Source: Uranotaenia lowii
Lineage: Eukaryota; Arthropoda; Insecta; Diptera; Culicidae
Assembly (NCBI RefSeq): GCF_029784155.1
Contig: NC_073692.1
Location: forward strand, 20,341,359 to 20,405,358
Length of the DNA: 64,000 bases
Reading direction: 5' to 3'
The position numbers were made by a program, and so were the translations under genes. The notes under the pieces were generated by a model, which ran no database searches, had not been told where the DNA came from, and was given only the letters and a program-made list of their open reading frames with translations. Below, piece by piece: positions 11,451 to 22,407 of this stretch (its first letter is position 1; each line of letters opens with the position of its first letter).

Positions 11451-11658
11451 ACCAAGCTTAAACCAATAATAAAGATAAAAGTAAACAGTTTAACATTGAA
11501 AACTATAGATTTTTATAAACGTGGAATCGGCCTGATTATAATGCAACCAAGACATTAACCGAACTCACCTGAACTAGGAAGACACAGTTGATTGAAAACA
11601 GCTATTTTTTTATAGTTTTTTAATATATCTCGTATAAGTCTGAATATTTTTATTGAGT

Positions 11659-13534
11659 ACTAGCTGACCCGGTGTGCTTTGCTAAACTTTTCAAAATCAA
11701 ATAATATTTTCAAATATTAATCAAATTTTTATTGTTTTATTGGCATTATTTCAAATAAAATTATAACATAATTCATAAGCAATTGCTATAAAATGAGAGC
11801 TGCAGCTGGAGTTTCGAATTGCAACACAAAGATAACTTAAATTAATATTCTTAATCTTGCTTTATAAATTTGTTTTAAAGATCTGATAATTTTAATCTGT
11901 CTGGAGGGTCTCAAATTAATCGTACGCAAACAATCTAACTTATAAAATATGGCTGTTTTTGCTTGATATGTTCTGGATTAATGCTAAAAAACTGATAAGA
12001 GAACCACCTCCCCTGTCTTTCCCTTCACCCCCTGCTGAATGGAGGTCGTGGTCTTTAATAATCATACCCATTTTTCGTGACCAAAAATCTTCTTATATCA
12101 AATATAATTCCATTCTTTGATAAGCTTTTAAGCTTTACAACAAAATGTATATGGAGCCTCCTCCTTTCTTCCCCTCTCTACACTGTAAAGCATAAGGGTC
12201 TTTAACAATCGTAGAAACATATCTCGTAAATAATCAAGTACCTTTCTATGCCATATTTGTTTCCATTTGTTGGCTTCGTTGGCATAAATTGAGAACTTAT
12301 TCTAACAAAATTGTATTGGGCTCACCTCCCTCCTCATATGTACCTACTCACTGAAAGGAGGATGGTGTATCAGATAATCAAAGAATCATACCAAAATGAT
12401 TTTCCATGTTAAGTTTTGTCCATTTCTCAGGTTTTAAAAAACAAAAGTTAAATGTAAGCCTACTCTTCCCCTTTTTTATCCCTAATTCTACTGCAATAAA
12501 GGAATTGTTCCGCATAGAAAAAGTATTTTTCGTACTCAAATACTTTTTGGTTCCAAATTTAGTTCCATTTGCTCGATTCATTCTCGAGTTATGCAAAAAA
12601 AAATGTATGAAAGCCCCTCTTTCCCCCTTTTATATCTTTCCGCTGAAAAAAGGGGGGGTTTCAATTTATAATAGAAACATTTCTCGTAACCAAATACCCT
12701 CACATGCCAAATATGGTTCAATTTCCTCGATCAACTCTCCAGTTATACTGAACATTGTAAGGGAGACCTCTCCTCCCCCTTTTCATACACCTCTTTGAAA
12801 GAGTGAGCGATATCAAATATTCATAGAAGCATTTCTCGTACCCAAATATCGTTCCATGCCCAATTTGGGTCCATTTGCTGTTGTAGTTCTTGAGTTATGC
12901 AGTAAAAAATGTATGAAACTCCCTTTCCTCTTTCCTTTCTCTCTGCTGGAAGAAGAAAGAAGTCTCAAACAATCATTTGAACATGTCACGTTCCCAAATA
13001 CCCGCCCATGCCAAATTTGGTTCCATTTGCTTGATTAGTTTTTGAGTTATGTAAAAAATTATAAAAGAGGCCCCCTCCCCCCTTTATATCTCCCTGCTGA
13101 AAAGAGGGTGGGGTCTCAAATAATCATTGAAATATTTTTCGTATCCAAATACCCTCCCATGCCAAATTTGGTTCCATTTTCTTTATTAGTTTTTGAGTGT
13201 TGTAAAAAATTATAAAAGTGGCCCCTCCTACCTTTATATCTCCCTACTAGAAAGAGGGAGGGGTCTCAAATAATCATTGAATTTTTTTTCGTATCCAAAT
13301 ACCTTCCTGTGCCAAATTTGGTTCCAATATCTCGATTAGTTTTCGAGTTATGCAAAAAATTGACTTTTGCTTGGGAGGCTCCTCCCCCCTTCATGAGAAA
13401 GGGTGGGGTCGCAAACCATAATAGGAACCTTCCCCGGCCTCCAATACCCCCATATGCCAAGTTTCACGCAAATCGGTTCAGTAGTTTCCGAGTCTATAGG
13501 GAACAGACAGAAATTCATTTTTATATATATAGAT
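11659..13534 (+). repeat. ACTAGCTGACCCGG repeat with nine to ten ~150-bp units, most complete copy
   Basis: It starts ACTAGCTGACCCGGTGTGCT and ends TTTTTATATATATAGAT. Between them, units recur at about 147-155 bp, with cores near 12105, 12238, 12390, 12535, 12695, 12842, 12990, 13145 and 13295 (consensus CATGCCAAATTTGGTTCCAT, then GAGTTATGCAAAAA, then C/T-rich and GAAAGAGGG-like segments). The terminal unit carries GTTTCACGCAAATCGGTTCA and a GAACAGACAGAAATTC block. No protein is encoded. Start and end match the 43251-45663 copy. The short AT-repeat tail recalls LINE-derived ends, but the class is uncertain. Confidence 0.75.
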
Positions 13535-13869
13535 GTTCTACAAAACTGTGTCATTTTAAATGACTCAAAACTCTTTTGAACATACCTTGCATGTATAAGC
13601 ACTGTCTGAAAAAAATATCGTTAAAGAATCAAAATTAAAAAAAAATATTTTTAAACCCTTCTAACTTTTTATAGTTAGCTTCTACGATGTTGACGTCTTC
13701 AATAACATTACTATACTTTTTATTATCTAAAAACTTGCTAAAGACATAATAGCTCTAAAATGAAAATTACAAAAAAAAAAATTCTATCTTACTGTTAGTT
13801 GCTTTTCTCACTTTTATCAAAAGCTCATTTCAAAGTACTTTTAATGTAGGTAAAGTGTCCCAAAGACAC

Positions 13870-13990
13870 TATAGTAGAGTTGCCATCCGTCCCGCAAAAG
13901 CGGGACATGTCCCGCTTTTTTAGAAAATGTCCCGCCGTCCCGATTTTTTCTTAAAATGTTCCGTTTTTTATTTGGGAAAATTTTTGTGGT
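13870..13990 (+). repeat. ATGTCCCGCTTTTTT-motif repeat
   Basis: The string GTCCCGC occurs several times, with an internal inverted pair (GTCCCGCAAAAGCGGGAC). Relatives of the ATGTCCCGCTTTTTT unit reappear at 15950-16015, on the far side of the palindrome. The pair may mark the two ends of one older element later split by insertions. Confidence 0.4.
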
Positions 13991-14115
13991 AGACTCAACC
14001 CTCTTCATCCACTTCAAAATAGTTGGTCAGTGCTTTATAAAACGCTTCTCATAAAATCTCTCCTCGATTATTTTCAACTCCTGCCATTTTTTTTTCTCTC
14101 TAATCTTCTTTAATC
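13989..14115 (+). repeat. Diverged copy of the palindrome arm
   Basis: The order TAGACTCAACCCT, TCAAAATAGTTG, ATTTTCAACTCCT and TCTAATCTTCTT follows the right arm of the 14618-15257 palindrome (TAGACTCAACCCTGTCC onward), at clearly lower identity. This shows the arm itself belongs to a dispersed family. Confidence 0.5.
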
Positions 14116-14126
14116 CTATGATTTTC

Positions 14127-14226
14127 GGAGCCCAAGACCCAACATCGATCACAATTGTACCGGATATGCTTTTCAATGACTGTCCGCCAAATGCATCGTT
14201 GGTATAAGTCGCAAATGACATAAAGA
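14127..14226 (+). repeat. 5'-truncated SINE, family A body
   Basis: The stretch GGAGCCCAAGAC, ACATCGATCACA, TTGTACCGGATA, CTGTCCGCCAAATGCA and CGCAAATGACATAAAGA follows the body of the 51876-52062 copy. The tRNA-like head is missing. 5' truncation is usual for LINE-mobilised SINE copies. Confidence 0.5.
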
Positions 14227-14299
14227 TTTTTTCGTTTCACCGAATATAATTACCAAAAAATTACACTGAAAAACCTAAATTTACACTCAATTTTAATTC

Positions 14300-15441
14300 A
14301 TTGATTCAACCCATCAGAATCCGGGTAATTTTATCTATAAACCTACTATAATATAGTATATGATTTCACAATTTTCAACTCAAAATCCAGACAATATCAG
14401 GGCAAATATGGTCAAAACCACGGATTTATTCAATAAAAATTCAAAAGAATACGCTTGAAAATATATTTTCCATCGAATCACATCAGCAGATTTAAAATCG
14501 TTTTAAAGGCTTCCGTAAAACTGTTTATGATTATTCAGATAAAACAAGCTTAAAAAACTCGTTTTTGGACGTCAAAATAAAAATTATATTAATTAAGATT
14601 AATCACCGTGATTTATGTTCTGAAATTAATTTTTACGGCCTTATCGGTGAAAGTTATGTTCTCATAGTGAGAACATTTCAAGAATTGAAAATTATAGATG
14701 GATAGAAGAAGATTAGAAGAAAATTATAGGTGTTGAAATGAGCAGATAGAATTTTTTTAAGAAGCATTTTCACCACATACTTAACTTTTGTTCAATCACG
14801 GATCAACTATTTTGAAATGTTAGAATCGGACAGGGTTGAGTCTAACACAACACAATAGTTGATCTTGCGTGGTTCGCACCGCGAAACTTGCAGTGCGAAC
14901 GAACAAAAGGAAAGCATGTGGTCGCTCTGAAAAGCTCCCCCTTTTCAGAGCGACCACATGCTTTCCTTTTGTTCGTTCGCACTGCAAGTTTCGCGGTGCG
15001 AACCACGCAAGATCAACTATTGTGTTGTGTTAGACTCAACCCTGTCCGATTCTAACATTTCAAAATAGTTGATCCGTGATTGAACAAAAGTTAAGTATGT
15101 GGTGAAAATGCTTCTTAAAAAAATTCTACCCGCTCATTTCAACACCTATAATTTTCTTCTAATCTTCTTCTATCCATCTATAATTTTCAATTCTTGAAAT
15201 GTTCTCACTATGAGAACATAACTTTCACCGATAAGGCCGTAAAAATTAATTTCAGAATAAAAATTATAATAACTCGATTTAAGTGTTTTATTTTTTTCCA
15301 AATTTTGGAAATAAATTTAATAAATCGGTCCAAATCCAGGCTTTTTTCTACCAAATTTTGAAAAACGGGCCGGGCCGAACTTTTCCTAAACTTTGTGTCA
15401 AATATCAGGGCAAGTCCGGGTAAAATCGTGCAATCTGGCAA
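14300..15441 (+). repeat. CCGGGC-motif dispersed repeat, split by the palindrome
   Basis: The left part (about 14300-14588: ATCCGGGTAATTT, GGCAAATATGGTCAAAACC, CACATCAGCAGATTT) and right part (15269-15441: GGGCCGGGCCGAAC, TCAAATATCAGGGCAAG, TCCGGGTAAAATCG) are the two halves of the repeat also present at 36195-36480, 44695-45155 and 50995-51430. The 13-bp string AATAAAAATTATA flanks the palindrome on both sides (14576-14588, 15256-15268), as expected if it had been inserted here. Confidence 0.6.
14618..15257. repeat. Near-perfect 640-bp palindrome
   Basis: Two 317-bp arms (14618-14934 and 14941-15257) are reverse complements with only two mismatches that I can find (near 14747-14750 against 15127-15130). 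The spacer is 6 bp (CTCCCC). Sequence outside the arms is not palindromic. It can form a long hairpin. No coding frame spans it. Diverged single-arm copies occur at 13989-14115 and 21050-21205, so a dispersed element was duplicated head to head very recently. Confidence 0.9.
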
Positions 15442-16189
15442 GCTTATCTTAGCATCACCATAAGCATCAGGTACAGTTGGCGTTCCTTGAGCATGTTAAT
15501 ATTTTTCAATTGAAGAAAATATTCTGAAAATTGCCTCCAAATGATGATGGCTTCAGATGCCTAATCCCTTGAATGTAAAGTTCGAGGAAAAAGTCAAATT
15601 TTGGATCAAATAGGACAGGACTACCGAGTGAATATAAACTATTTTCAATCAAACAATAAATGAATGGACGAGTCGAATTAAATAAACTTGGTAGATGTTC
15701 AAAAGCGGCTGCTAAAAATTTAAAAGCTTTCTTCAAATACCGGATTTTAAATTACTCAGAACTACGACATTTTCGACTTGAGTGTTCCCAGTAGATATCC
15801 ATAGATGGAAGTTTTCTTGAGAATTCAATTTTTTAAATAAATTTTGTTTATCCATAGTTTGTTACTTTCTATGAACTATTTTAGCTAAAGGTTATATGTA
15901 TATTTGTATATGAATGGTCATTGAATTTAGGTGGTTTAAAAGAGTTTCGGAAATGTCCCTCTTTTTTCGGCGATGTCCCGCTTTTTTCGTGGAATGTGCC
16001 GCATTTTTCTGAAAGTTTATGGTAAACCTACACTATAGGTAACTAGTTTCCCATTCCTATCCCATTCCCATCAAAGAAAAAGGAGGATGAAATAAAAAAA
16101 CACCGGGAGATGGCCCATGCACTGCGTTTTGGTTTTGGTTATCGGCAGTGGCAGAAAGACTATGACAGTAAACCGTCATTTGCTAACCG
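15442..16189. other. AT-rich DNA without recognisable gene
   Basis: It contains the second TGTCCCGCTTTTTT-motif block at about 15950-16015. Nothing else is supported. The minus frame at 15506-15736 has no recognisable motif. Confidence 0.4.
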
Positions 16190-16290
16190 ACTGAGATGGT
16201 GCACTGGGTAAGATATCAGGCTGGCAATCCGATATGAAAATGTTGCTGTGAGTTCAATTCTCACTATATATTTTTTTCGGGATGAATTAT
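16190..16290 (+). repeat. tRNA-like SINE head, family E
   Basis: A tRNA-like layout is visible: GATGGTGCACTGGGTAAGAT near the A-box position and GTGAGTTCAATTCTCAC, a perfect T-arm-like hairpin, at the B-box position. A run of T follows. There is no clean acceptor stem, so a SINE remnant is more likely than a functional tRNA. No second copy was found in the window. Confidence 0.35.
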
Positions 16291-16698
16291 CCTATTGGAT
16301 GAAAATTCCATAAAATGTTTTTTTTTGTTTCGCTTGAATGTAGTGGTAATGCATCCAGGGCTCGGAATCATCGAAAGGAAAGAATGAAACTGAAATTTCC
16401 TTCTATTTGTCTCACTTTAACAAATTTCAATTTCGAGCAGTTCACTTTCGTTAATCAAATGAAAGTGAATCCACTAATATTCACTACTCGGGTTAAACAA
16501 AGAAATTCAAATGTCAGCAGTTATGAATTTCAATGATGCTTTTAACTGCCCGCAATCAGCGTCATTCAAGTTCGACGTCACTTTCAATGAAGTAAAACAG
16601 GCAGAGGCAGCAATTAGCCACTGGGCTACAATGATATAGAATTTGTCTATGTATCGTGTGACCAACATCTATTTGCTAAGCGTTAGTGAATCTCGTTT

Positions 16699-17234
16699 TT
16701 AACCCTTTAATGCATGACTTTTTTTAAATGAGAATTGCAGTTATTGAGTCAGTGAAATAATAACATTTTAATTCGAATAACACAAATCAACAGGTTTTAA
16801 GTCGTTCTTTTGAGTATTATAAAAGTTATGGCCCATCAAAGTTGAAAAATATTTTTTTTAAATCTTAATTAATTTCAATACGAATTTGCAAATTTCTTCC
16901 AAACTTTGTCAATTGGCTGCAGGAAGGTGTTTGTGATTGATTGAGGTTAAAAAATGTGATAGAATTTGCGAATCTGAAGAAATATCAGCAATTTTCTAAA
17001 AAACTACTTTTTTCGAAAAAATAAATAAATTTGGATTTTGAATTTTTCCCGCATACTTTATTCGATATCTCACGGAAACATTGAAATACCGTAACAAAAA
17101 TACCATGAACTAATTCCTTTTAATCTCTAGAACGTTTTTTGTCCATACACCTTTCAAAAATATCCACGCGTTTCCGAGATATTTGGATTTAGATTAGTGT
17201 TGTTTTAAAACAACACTATGCATTAAAGGGTTAA
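16699..17234. mobile_element. piggyBac-type MITE with TTAA duplication
   Basis: TTAACCCTTTAATGCAT at 16699-16715 is the exact reverse complement of the sequence at 17218-17234. Read as a TTAA target duplication with CCCTTTAATGCAT inverted ends, this is the signature of piggyBac-superfamily elements. The element is 528 bp without the duplications. The interior is AT-rich with no transposase. A short internal palindrome (GTTGTTTTAAAACAAC) lies just inside the right end. Confidence 0.7.
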
Positions 17235-17489
17235 GCTTTTTTTTTGCCTTGAGAGCTTCAAACCTCAAATCTGAGTAAAATAGCTTAAATCTGACAAAAA
17301 AGCTTGAACCTGAAAAATGTGCTCCATTCACACGGATTGTATAGCATTGCAGACAGGGTTGTCAACTGTTTTTCGAAAAAGTCTGGAAGATTTTGAAAAA
17401 ATGTCTGGAAATGTGGATAGCAAGTTTTTTTGTCGCTAAATCTCAATGTTGTAGATAACTACTAATCTTATGTTTCTGTCAATATCAGT

Positions 17490-20400
17490 GTCACGTACAG
17501 TCTTCACGAAAACACGTACCAAGTTCAACTTGTGCGCGAAATTCCAGGCGCAAGTTTTCTCTGCACTTGCACGCAATCTTGAACTTCGGTTTAGCTCGAA
17601 CCTGAACTCGAGCACATTTATTGCACTCGTGTGCGCGCCCCGATGTTCGTACCCTGGTTCGCTTCGGGTTCGTACCGAGTTTTGTACTCACTCATAGTGG
17701 CTGGATTTAATGTATCTATGTATATGAATATGCCATGCCTGGATGTTAAATGCGGTATGGATTGTTTTCATTTTTTGAAGTTATGTATGGGTGGTAAAAT
17801 CGACTGAATTGATTGGTTTTTAAATGATTATTTTTCCCTTGGCCAAAAAACGGACCTGATCAGATCTTAATTTGAGAGATTTTCAAGCTTAGTTTCAATA
17901 CGTATTGAAAAAAAAAATATTGAAAATTTGCTTTCTGGAGCTAGGTTGTTTTCGGAAAACCGCTGGTTTGATTGAATGTTTGAGATGTGACGATTCATCA
18001 CTCGCTTCAAACCTGGTATAACAGTTTTTATCTTTTTAAAGCATCTCAAAATACTCACATGAAATTAAAAAATAAACTCATATGTCAAAATATATAAAAA
18101 TTCAATGACGATAAATGGAAAACAAATAATCAAAATGATACAAATGGTAAAATGAAAAAGATACAAAGATGGTGTCACTGTCCAAAACGACAAAAAAAAA
18201 CTTATAACAAAAAATATAAAATCTATGAAATGATAAAAAATGGCATAAATATGAAACTCACAGGTGCTAAGTTGCAATTTAGGAGTTGGGTTATAAGGAT
18301 TTCGTAGCGGTAAGATGTTTAACTTCTTTTAACTTTACTTTTAAAATTCCATTTATTTTTTCCTGATTAACTAACAAGTGATACTTGAATCTTTTAATTA
18401 TTAACTGCTTTTATCGCATTGTTGTAAGCTATCAACGATCACTGGAGATCATTTATGAATTCACTCGTCTAAATAACTATAATTGATAGAACACAATACG
18501 TATGATTCTGAAAAGGCATTGATTAACAGCTTAACTCTGCCCAAGGTTCGCCAAATCTACAGCATTATGGATAATCAGGCAAACACAATTCGGAAAAATT
18601 ATAGTCACCAATATTCTTTTGTACATTATTTATGGACTGTGTAAGTTAAAATATTTGAAATAATTGTAAACAAAAATAAAGCCAAAAAATGTTTTTTCCC
18701 AACAAAACTTAAGTTGAAAAAATATAATTTAGGAACACTATATAAAAAAAAGAATGCTTTTTGGAAAAAAACTACAAAATCAGGTTGGCATTGACGTGTT
18801 TTGTTTTATAGACCAGTGTCTTTAAGAACGACTCAATTTGAAAAAAAAAATCCTGGTTTAGCAGATTTAAGTAAGAGGCAGTATAATAGTGATTAAGCCT
18901 CAAAACGATTGAAAACTAATTTAAAATTGGAAAGTCGAAAAAATTCAATACAAAATAAAAAACATTGAGTTTTAATTCAAATTTCAAATTTAAAATTTTA
19001 ATTACTAAAAAATTCAAGAGATCTAATTTAAATTGAAATTTCAGATTCAAAAGGCTTTTCTAGTCGCGGCAATATCCAGATGGAGATAACAAATATTTAA
19101 CGAAAAATTTGTAAATTCGTGCCTTGACAGCTTATAAAGCCATTGATAGGTAAACTTAAGTAAGTAAAACTTTTTAAGGAAATATTTCTGAAATGAAAAA
19201 AAAAAATATTTTGGATGTTTTCTGACGTATTTTTATGTAATTTTGTTTCAAACCTCTCAACATTTATTTCACACATTTAAAAAGATAATTTAAATTGAAG
19301 ATGTGTTTTGCAATTGTGAACTATTATTTGGAAATGAGATTGTGAACATAGAACAAAAAAATAAACTTTAATTGCAAACTTTTAATCACTTAAACTTAAG
19401 TTTAAAAAAAATGTGTTTATGTTCTCGTTCATGCTCTTTCAAAAGTTCCTTTTTAAAAATAGAGCAAATTGCATTTTTAACATAAGCACTTTGTTGAGAA
19501 GTCTAAAAATACTAAAATACTAGCAGTGAAATTATTAATGCGTACACAATTAATTTGGCAATTAAAAAATCTATTGCTAGTTTGCAGCACTACAAACGCC
19601 TGATTTTTTGTAGTTTAAATGAGTAAAATGATAAAACATGATATTTCATTACGCTGATTTTATAGCAAAACAATAAAATCAGCGTAATGAAATTAAGTGA
19701 GATTTCAAAACATACTTATTAATCTTTTTTTTTAAGATTTATTCGGTTAAGTTTTAGCAATAAAAATTGATATTTTTATTATTTATTAAAATCTGAAAAT
19801 TAAAAAAAAAACGATGCAAAATAATGTGTGTGCTTGAATCGAGTTTAAACAATAATGGGTTTTCTTTCAATATTTTTTATTCTAAAAATAATAATGTTTT
19901 ACACTTTAACTCAAATTTCTAATGCGAATTATCGTTAGTAAAACTTGTCTTTCAAGTCAAAATTTACAATATTTTTATTCAGCTTATTATATAATATTCA
20001 AAGGAAAATTGCATAAAAATTCTCAATATTAACCATTTATTGAATTTCTTAAAGGTGATACTTCAATTAAATGTGTTGAATTTAGATTAATACTTACCGG
20101 CCATATTGACGGAAAATTATTCACACCACACAATCACTTCCGAATAAAACAAACCATCACCTAAGCTCGAACGCTTGCACTTTTCTCAATCCAGTCGACC
20201 AATCTTCACGGCACTACGGACGGCACGGAAAGCACAGAATGAGCTTGATGTTTCCAACTCGACCAATCTTTACGGCACTACGGACGACACGGCAGCTTGA
20301 TGTTTCCACTTTACGCCTCGACTGCTGGCTGTACCGAGATTTTGAACATGGGTACGCGCCCAGATTTGCACATGAGCTCGAACTTGCACTCTGAACTCGA

Positions 20401-20518
20401 GTGCGTGTGAGTTTAAATGGGTGCGTGTTGAACTTGCACACAATAATTCGTGTACAAGTAGGTACACGAACTTGCATGAACATCGAACTCATGTTGCACC
20501 GTGAAGACTGGTCACGTA
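17490..20518. mobile_element. Non-autonomous hAT element, 8-bp target duplication
   Basis: Terminal inverted repeats CAGTCTTCACG (17498-17508 and 20500-20510) are flanked by identical 8-bp direct repeats GTCACGTA (17490-17497, 20511-20518). An 8-bp duplication with CA...TG ends is the hAT hallmark. Subterminal regions of about 200 bp on each side are rich in GTGCAAGTTCG- and CTCGAGTTC-like motifs in both orientations, as expected for transposase binding sites. The 2.5-kb AT-rich interior has no transposase frame, so the copy is deleted, decayed or filler-loaded. It sits inside another hAT-like element. Confidence 0.8.
20197..20312 (+). repeat. Two-unit tandem duplication in the hAT right end
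   Basis: CGACCAATCTTCACGGCACT...GCTTGATGTTTCCA is followed directly by a second copy (CGACCAATCTTTACGGCACT...GCTTGATGTTTCCA) with a short deletion. The unit is about 50-65 bp. Confidence 0.6.
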
Positions 20519-20752
20519 CTCTATCTGACTCTCAATTATACTTATAAATTAATCATTTATGATATTACCATTTCCTGCCATATTACACTATAACCAATTT
20601 TCATTCTCATAGTTTCTTAGAACAATTTATGTCCTAAACCAAAAGTGTGGAATCGTCTGGAAGTCTTGAAACCTGAAAAAATGTCTGGTGAAAGTCCTAA
20701 AAGTCTGGAAGATCCAAACAAAATATGAAAGGTTGACATCACTGATTGTAGC

Positions 20753-21424
20753 AGCCTGCCCGGCACCTTTTACGTCATCAAGCAAATGTTGGTTTATTCC
20801 TTGGGCGCCAGCAAATTGTTGGTGTGTATTATTGTTTTGCAGCAAAATCTTTAAAATTTTGATTGTTTTCAGATTTCCTTTTTTTTTCTGCATTATCTTC
20901 TTTTCTTCAGCTTCAATGTCACACAGATCAATATAGTTTGGAAAACATGATTTAAAACGTTTTCAACGATTTACAATACTTTCGACTTTTATTGTTATTA
21001 GCGTTCCTCAATAAGATATTTATTTTAAAATTATTACTTTTAATTTAGGAAGAGAAATCACCGTGAATTTGTTTTTGAAATTATTTTGCAAGTCTTTCGG
21101 TGAGAAAGAAAGAGTTGAAATGAAAGAAAAATAGAAGATCAGAAAAAAATGTAGGGTGTTGGAAAGAGCGAAGAGCATTTTCAGCACATTTTTGGCCTAG
21201 AACATGATCGTAGAACATACCATAGCTTAAAAGTAAAAGTGGAAAAACAAACTATTTGACTAAATCATCATTTTAATTAAATAAACCTATTGTCATTAAA
21301 ATGACAGAAAATTTCGGATTCTGTGTATCAGCTATAAAAATAGTTTTTTTTCCATAACGCTGTTCAGAACAAGTGCAGTAGTGCTGATCGAATTTACGGC
21401 TGACAGCATTCGTATATAAGAAAT
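20753..21424. other. AT-rich DNA with a diverged palindrome-arm copy
   Basis: At about 21050-21205 the order AGAAATCACCGTGAATTT, TTCGGTGA, GAAAAATAGAAGATCAGAA, GTGTTGGAAAGAGC and GCATTTTCAGCACA follows the left arm of the 14618 palindrome and its left flank. No gene is supported in the remainder. Confidence 0.4.
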
Positions 21425-21893
21425 TAATTCTGCCTTATATCTATTCGGCCTTACGTCCATTCGGCCTGGCTTTTGGCTTTCCGCCCATTAAGTGTAGTAT
21501 CCTTCCGTCTGCCGCTATTAAGCCTACCCCAATTCCGATCCTTTCGACTTAATGTGGAAGATTGTCCATTCGGTCAAGTGAACATTCACCCTAACGACTT
21601 TTCAGCCTAACGACTATTCGGCCTGAGCTCTATTTGGCCTAACATCAGTGCAGCCGAATATCTTTTCGGCCTACCGTCGATTCGGCCTAACGATCATGCG
21701 GCTTAAAATTGATTCCCATATCATCCATTCAGCCTAACAAACAGTCGCTCTTATCGTGATCATTTGGCTCAACGACCATTCCAGCTAATGACCATTCGGT
21801 CTAATGTCCTTTCGGCCGAACAGTCTTCGGCTGGTTAACCGTCGTCCTTATGACTCATCCGGCCTTGCAACTCATTTGGTCTAACGTCCATCG
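21425..21893. repeat. Degenerate minisatellite with unit like TTCGGCCTAACGACCAT
   Basis: About 470 bp consist of diverged units (CATTCGGCCTGG, TTCAGCCTAACGACTATT, TTCGGCCTAACGATCATGC, ATTCGGTCTAATGTCC). It is the reverse-complement unit of the array at 10139-10466. Roughly 23-25 units can be seen, highly diverged, which argues for an old array. Confidence 0.75.
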
Positions 21894-22407
21894 CCGATTT
21901 TTTTTTTGAATTTATTAAAAAAATGTCAATTCCTATATTCCTTTACAAAATATTCCTAATCCGACCCTGCATCCGTTACAGAGACCAAAAAACAACCAAA
22001 GTGAGCGGATTACCGACGTTCCGCTAAGCGATACAATGTTAGGTGGTGAGAGAGGGGCTATGCAAACGTAGTGGTAAAGTTTTTTTTTCGTAACCATGTC
22101 AACGGGTGACGTCACTACTGACTCAAGCAAACGACGAAGTCGGCTGCTGGTGGTAACAAAACAAACATTCGACAAATGAGAAAACTTTTTAATTTCATTC
22201 AGCTCGGTTTTGAAAGTTCCGTACAAATATCGGAGTTTACATTCAGATAATCCGGAAGAGAAACGCAGTATTCTGTAAGTATTCAGTGTTCATCTCAATT
22301 TCTTTTCGTTTTTAGGCGTTATTTCATAAGAAATTTTCATCTTCTTCGAGGATTCATCTCTAAAATTTTCTTTTCTCATCCCTTGTATATTTTTGTTTTT
22401 AAAACAG

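Larger units (their letters stand above)
17346..20752. mobile_element. Outer hAT-like element (host of the inner hAT)
   Basis: CAGGGTTGTCAAC at 17354 and GTTGACATCACTG ending at 20744 form imperfect terminal inverted repeats. They are flanked by ATTGCAGA (17346-17353) and ATTGTAGC (20745-20752), an 8-bp pair with six matches. Both flanks share AAAAAATGTCTGG and AGTCTGGAAGAT blocks. After subtracting the inner hAT, a non-coding element of about 0.37 kb remains, so this is a MITE. Confidence 0.5.

Noticed and set aside
13309..13602. Overlapping frames on both strands in the 13.3-13.6 kb repeat
   Set aside because: They lie in the ~150-bp tandem units and the terminal block; low stop density reflects repeated sequence, not a gene.
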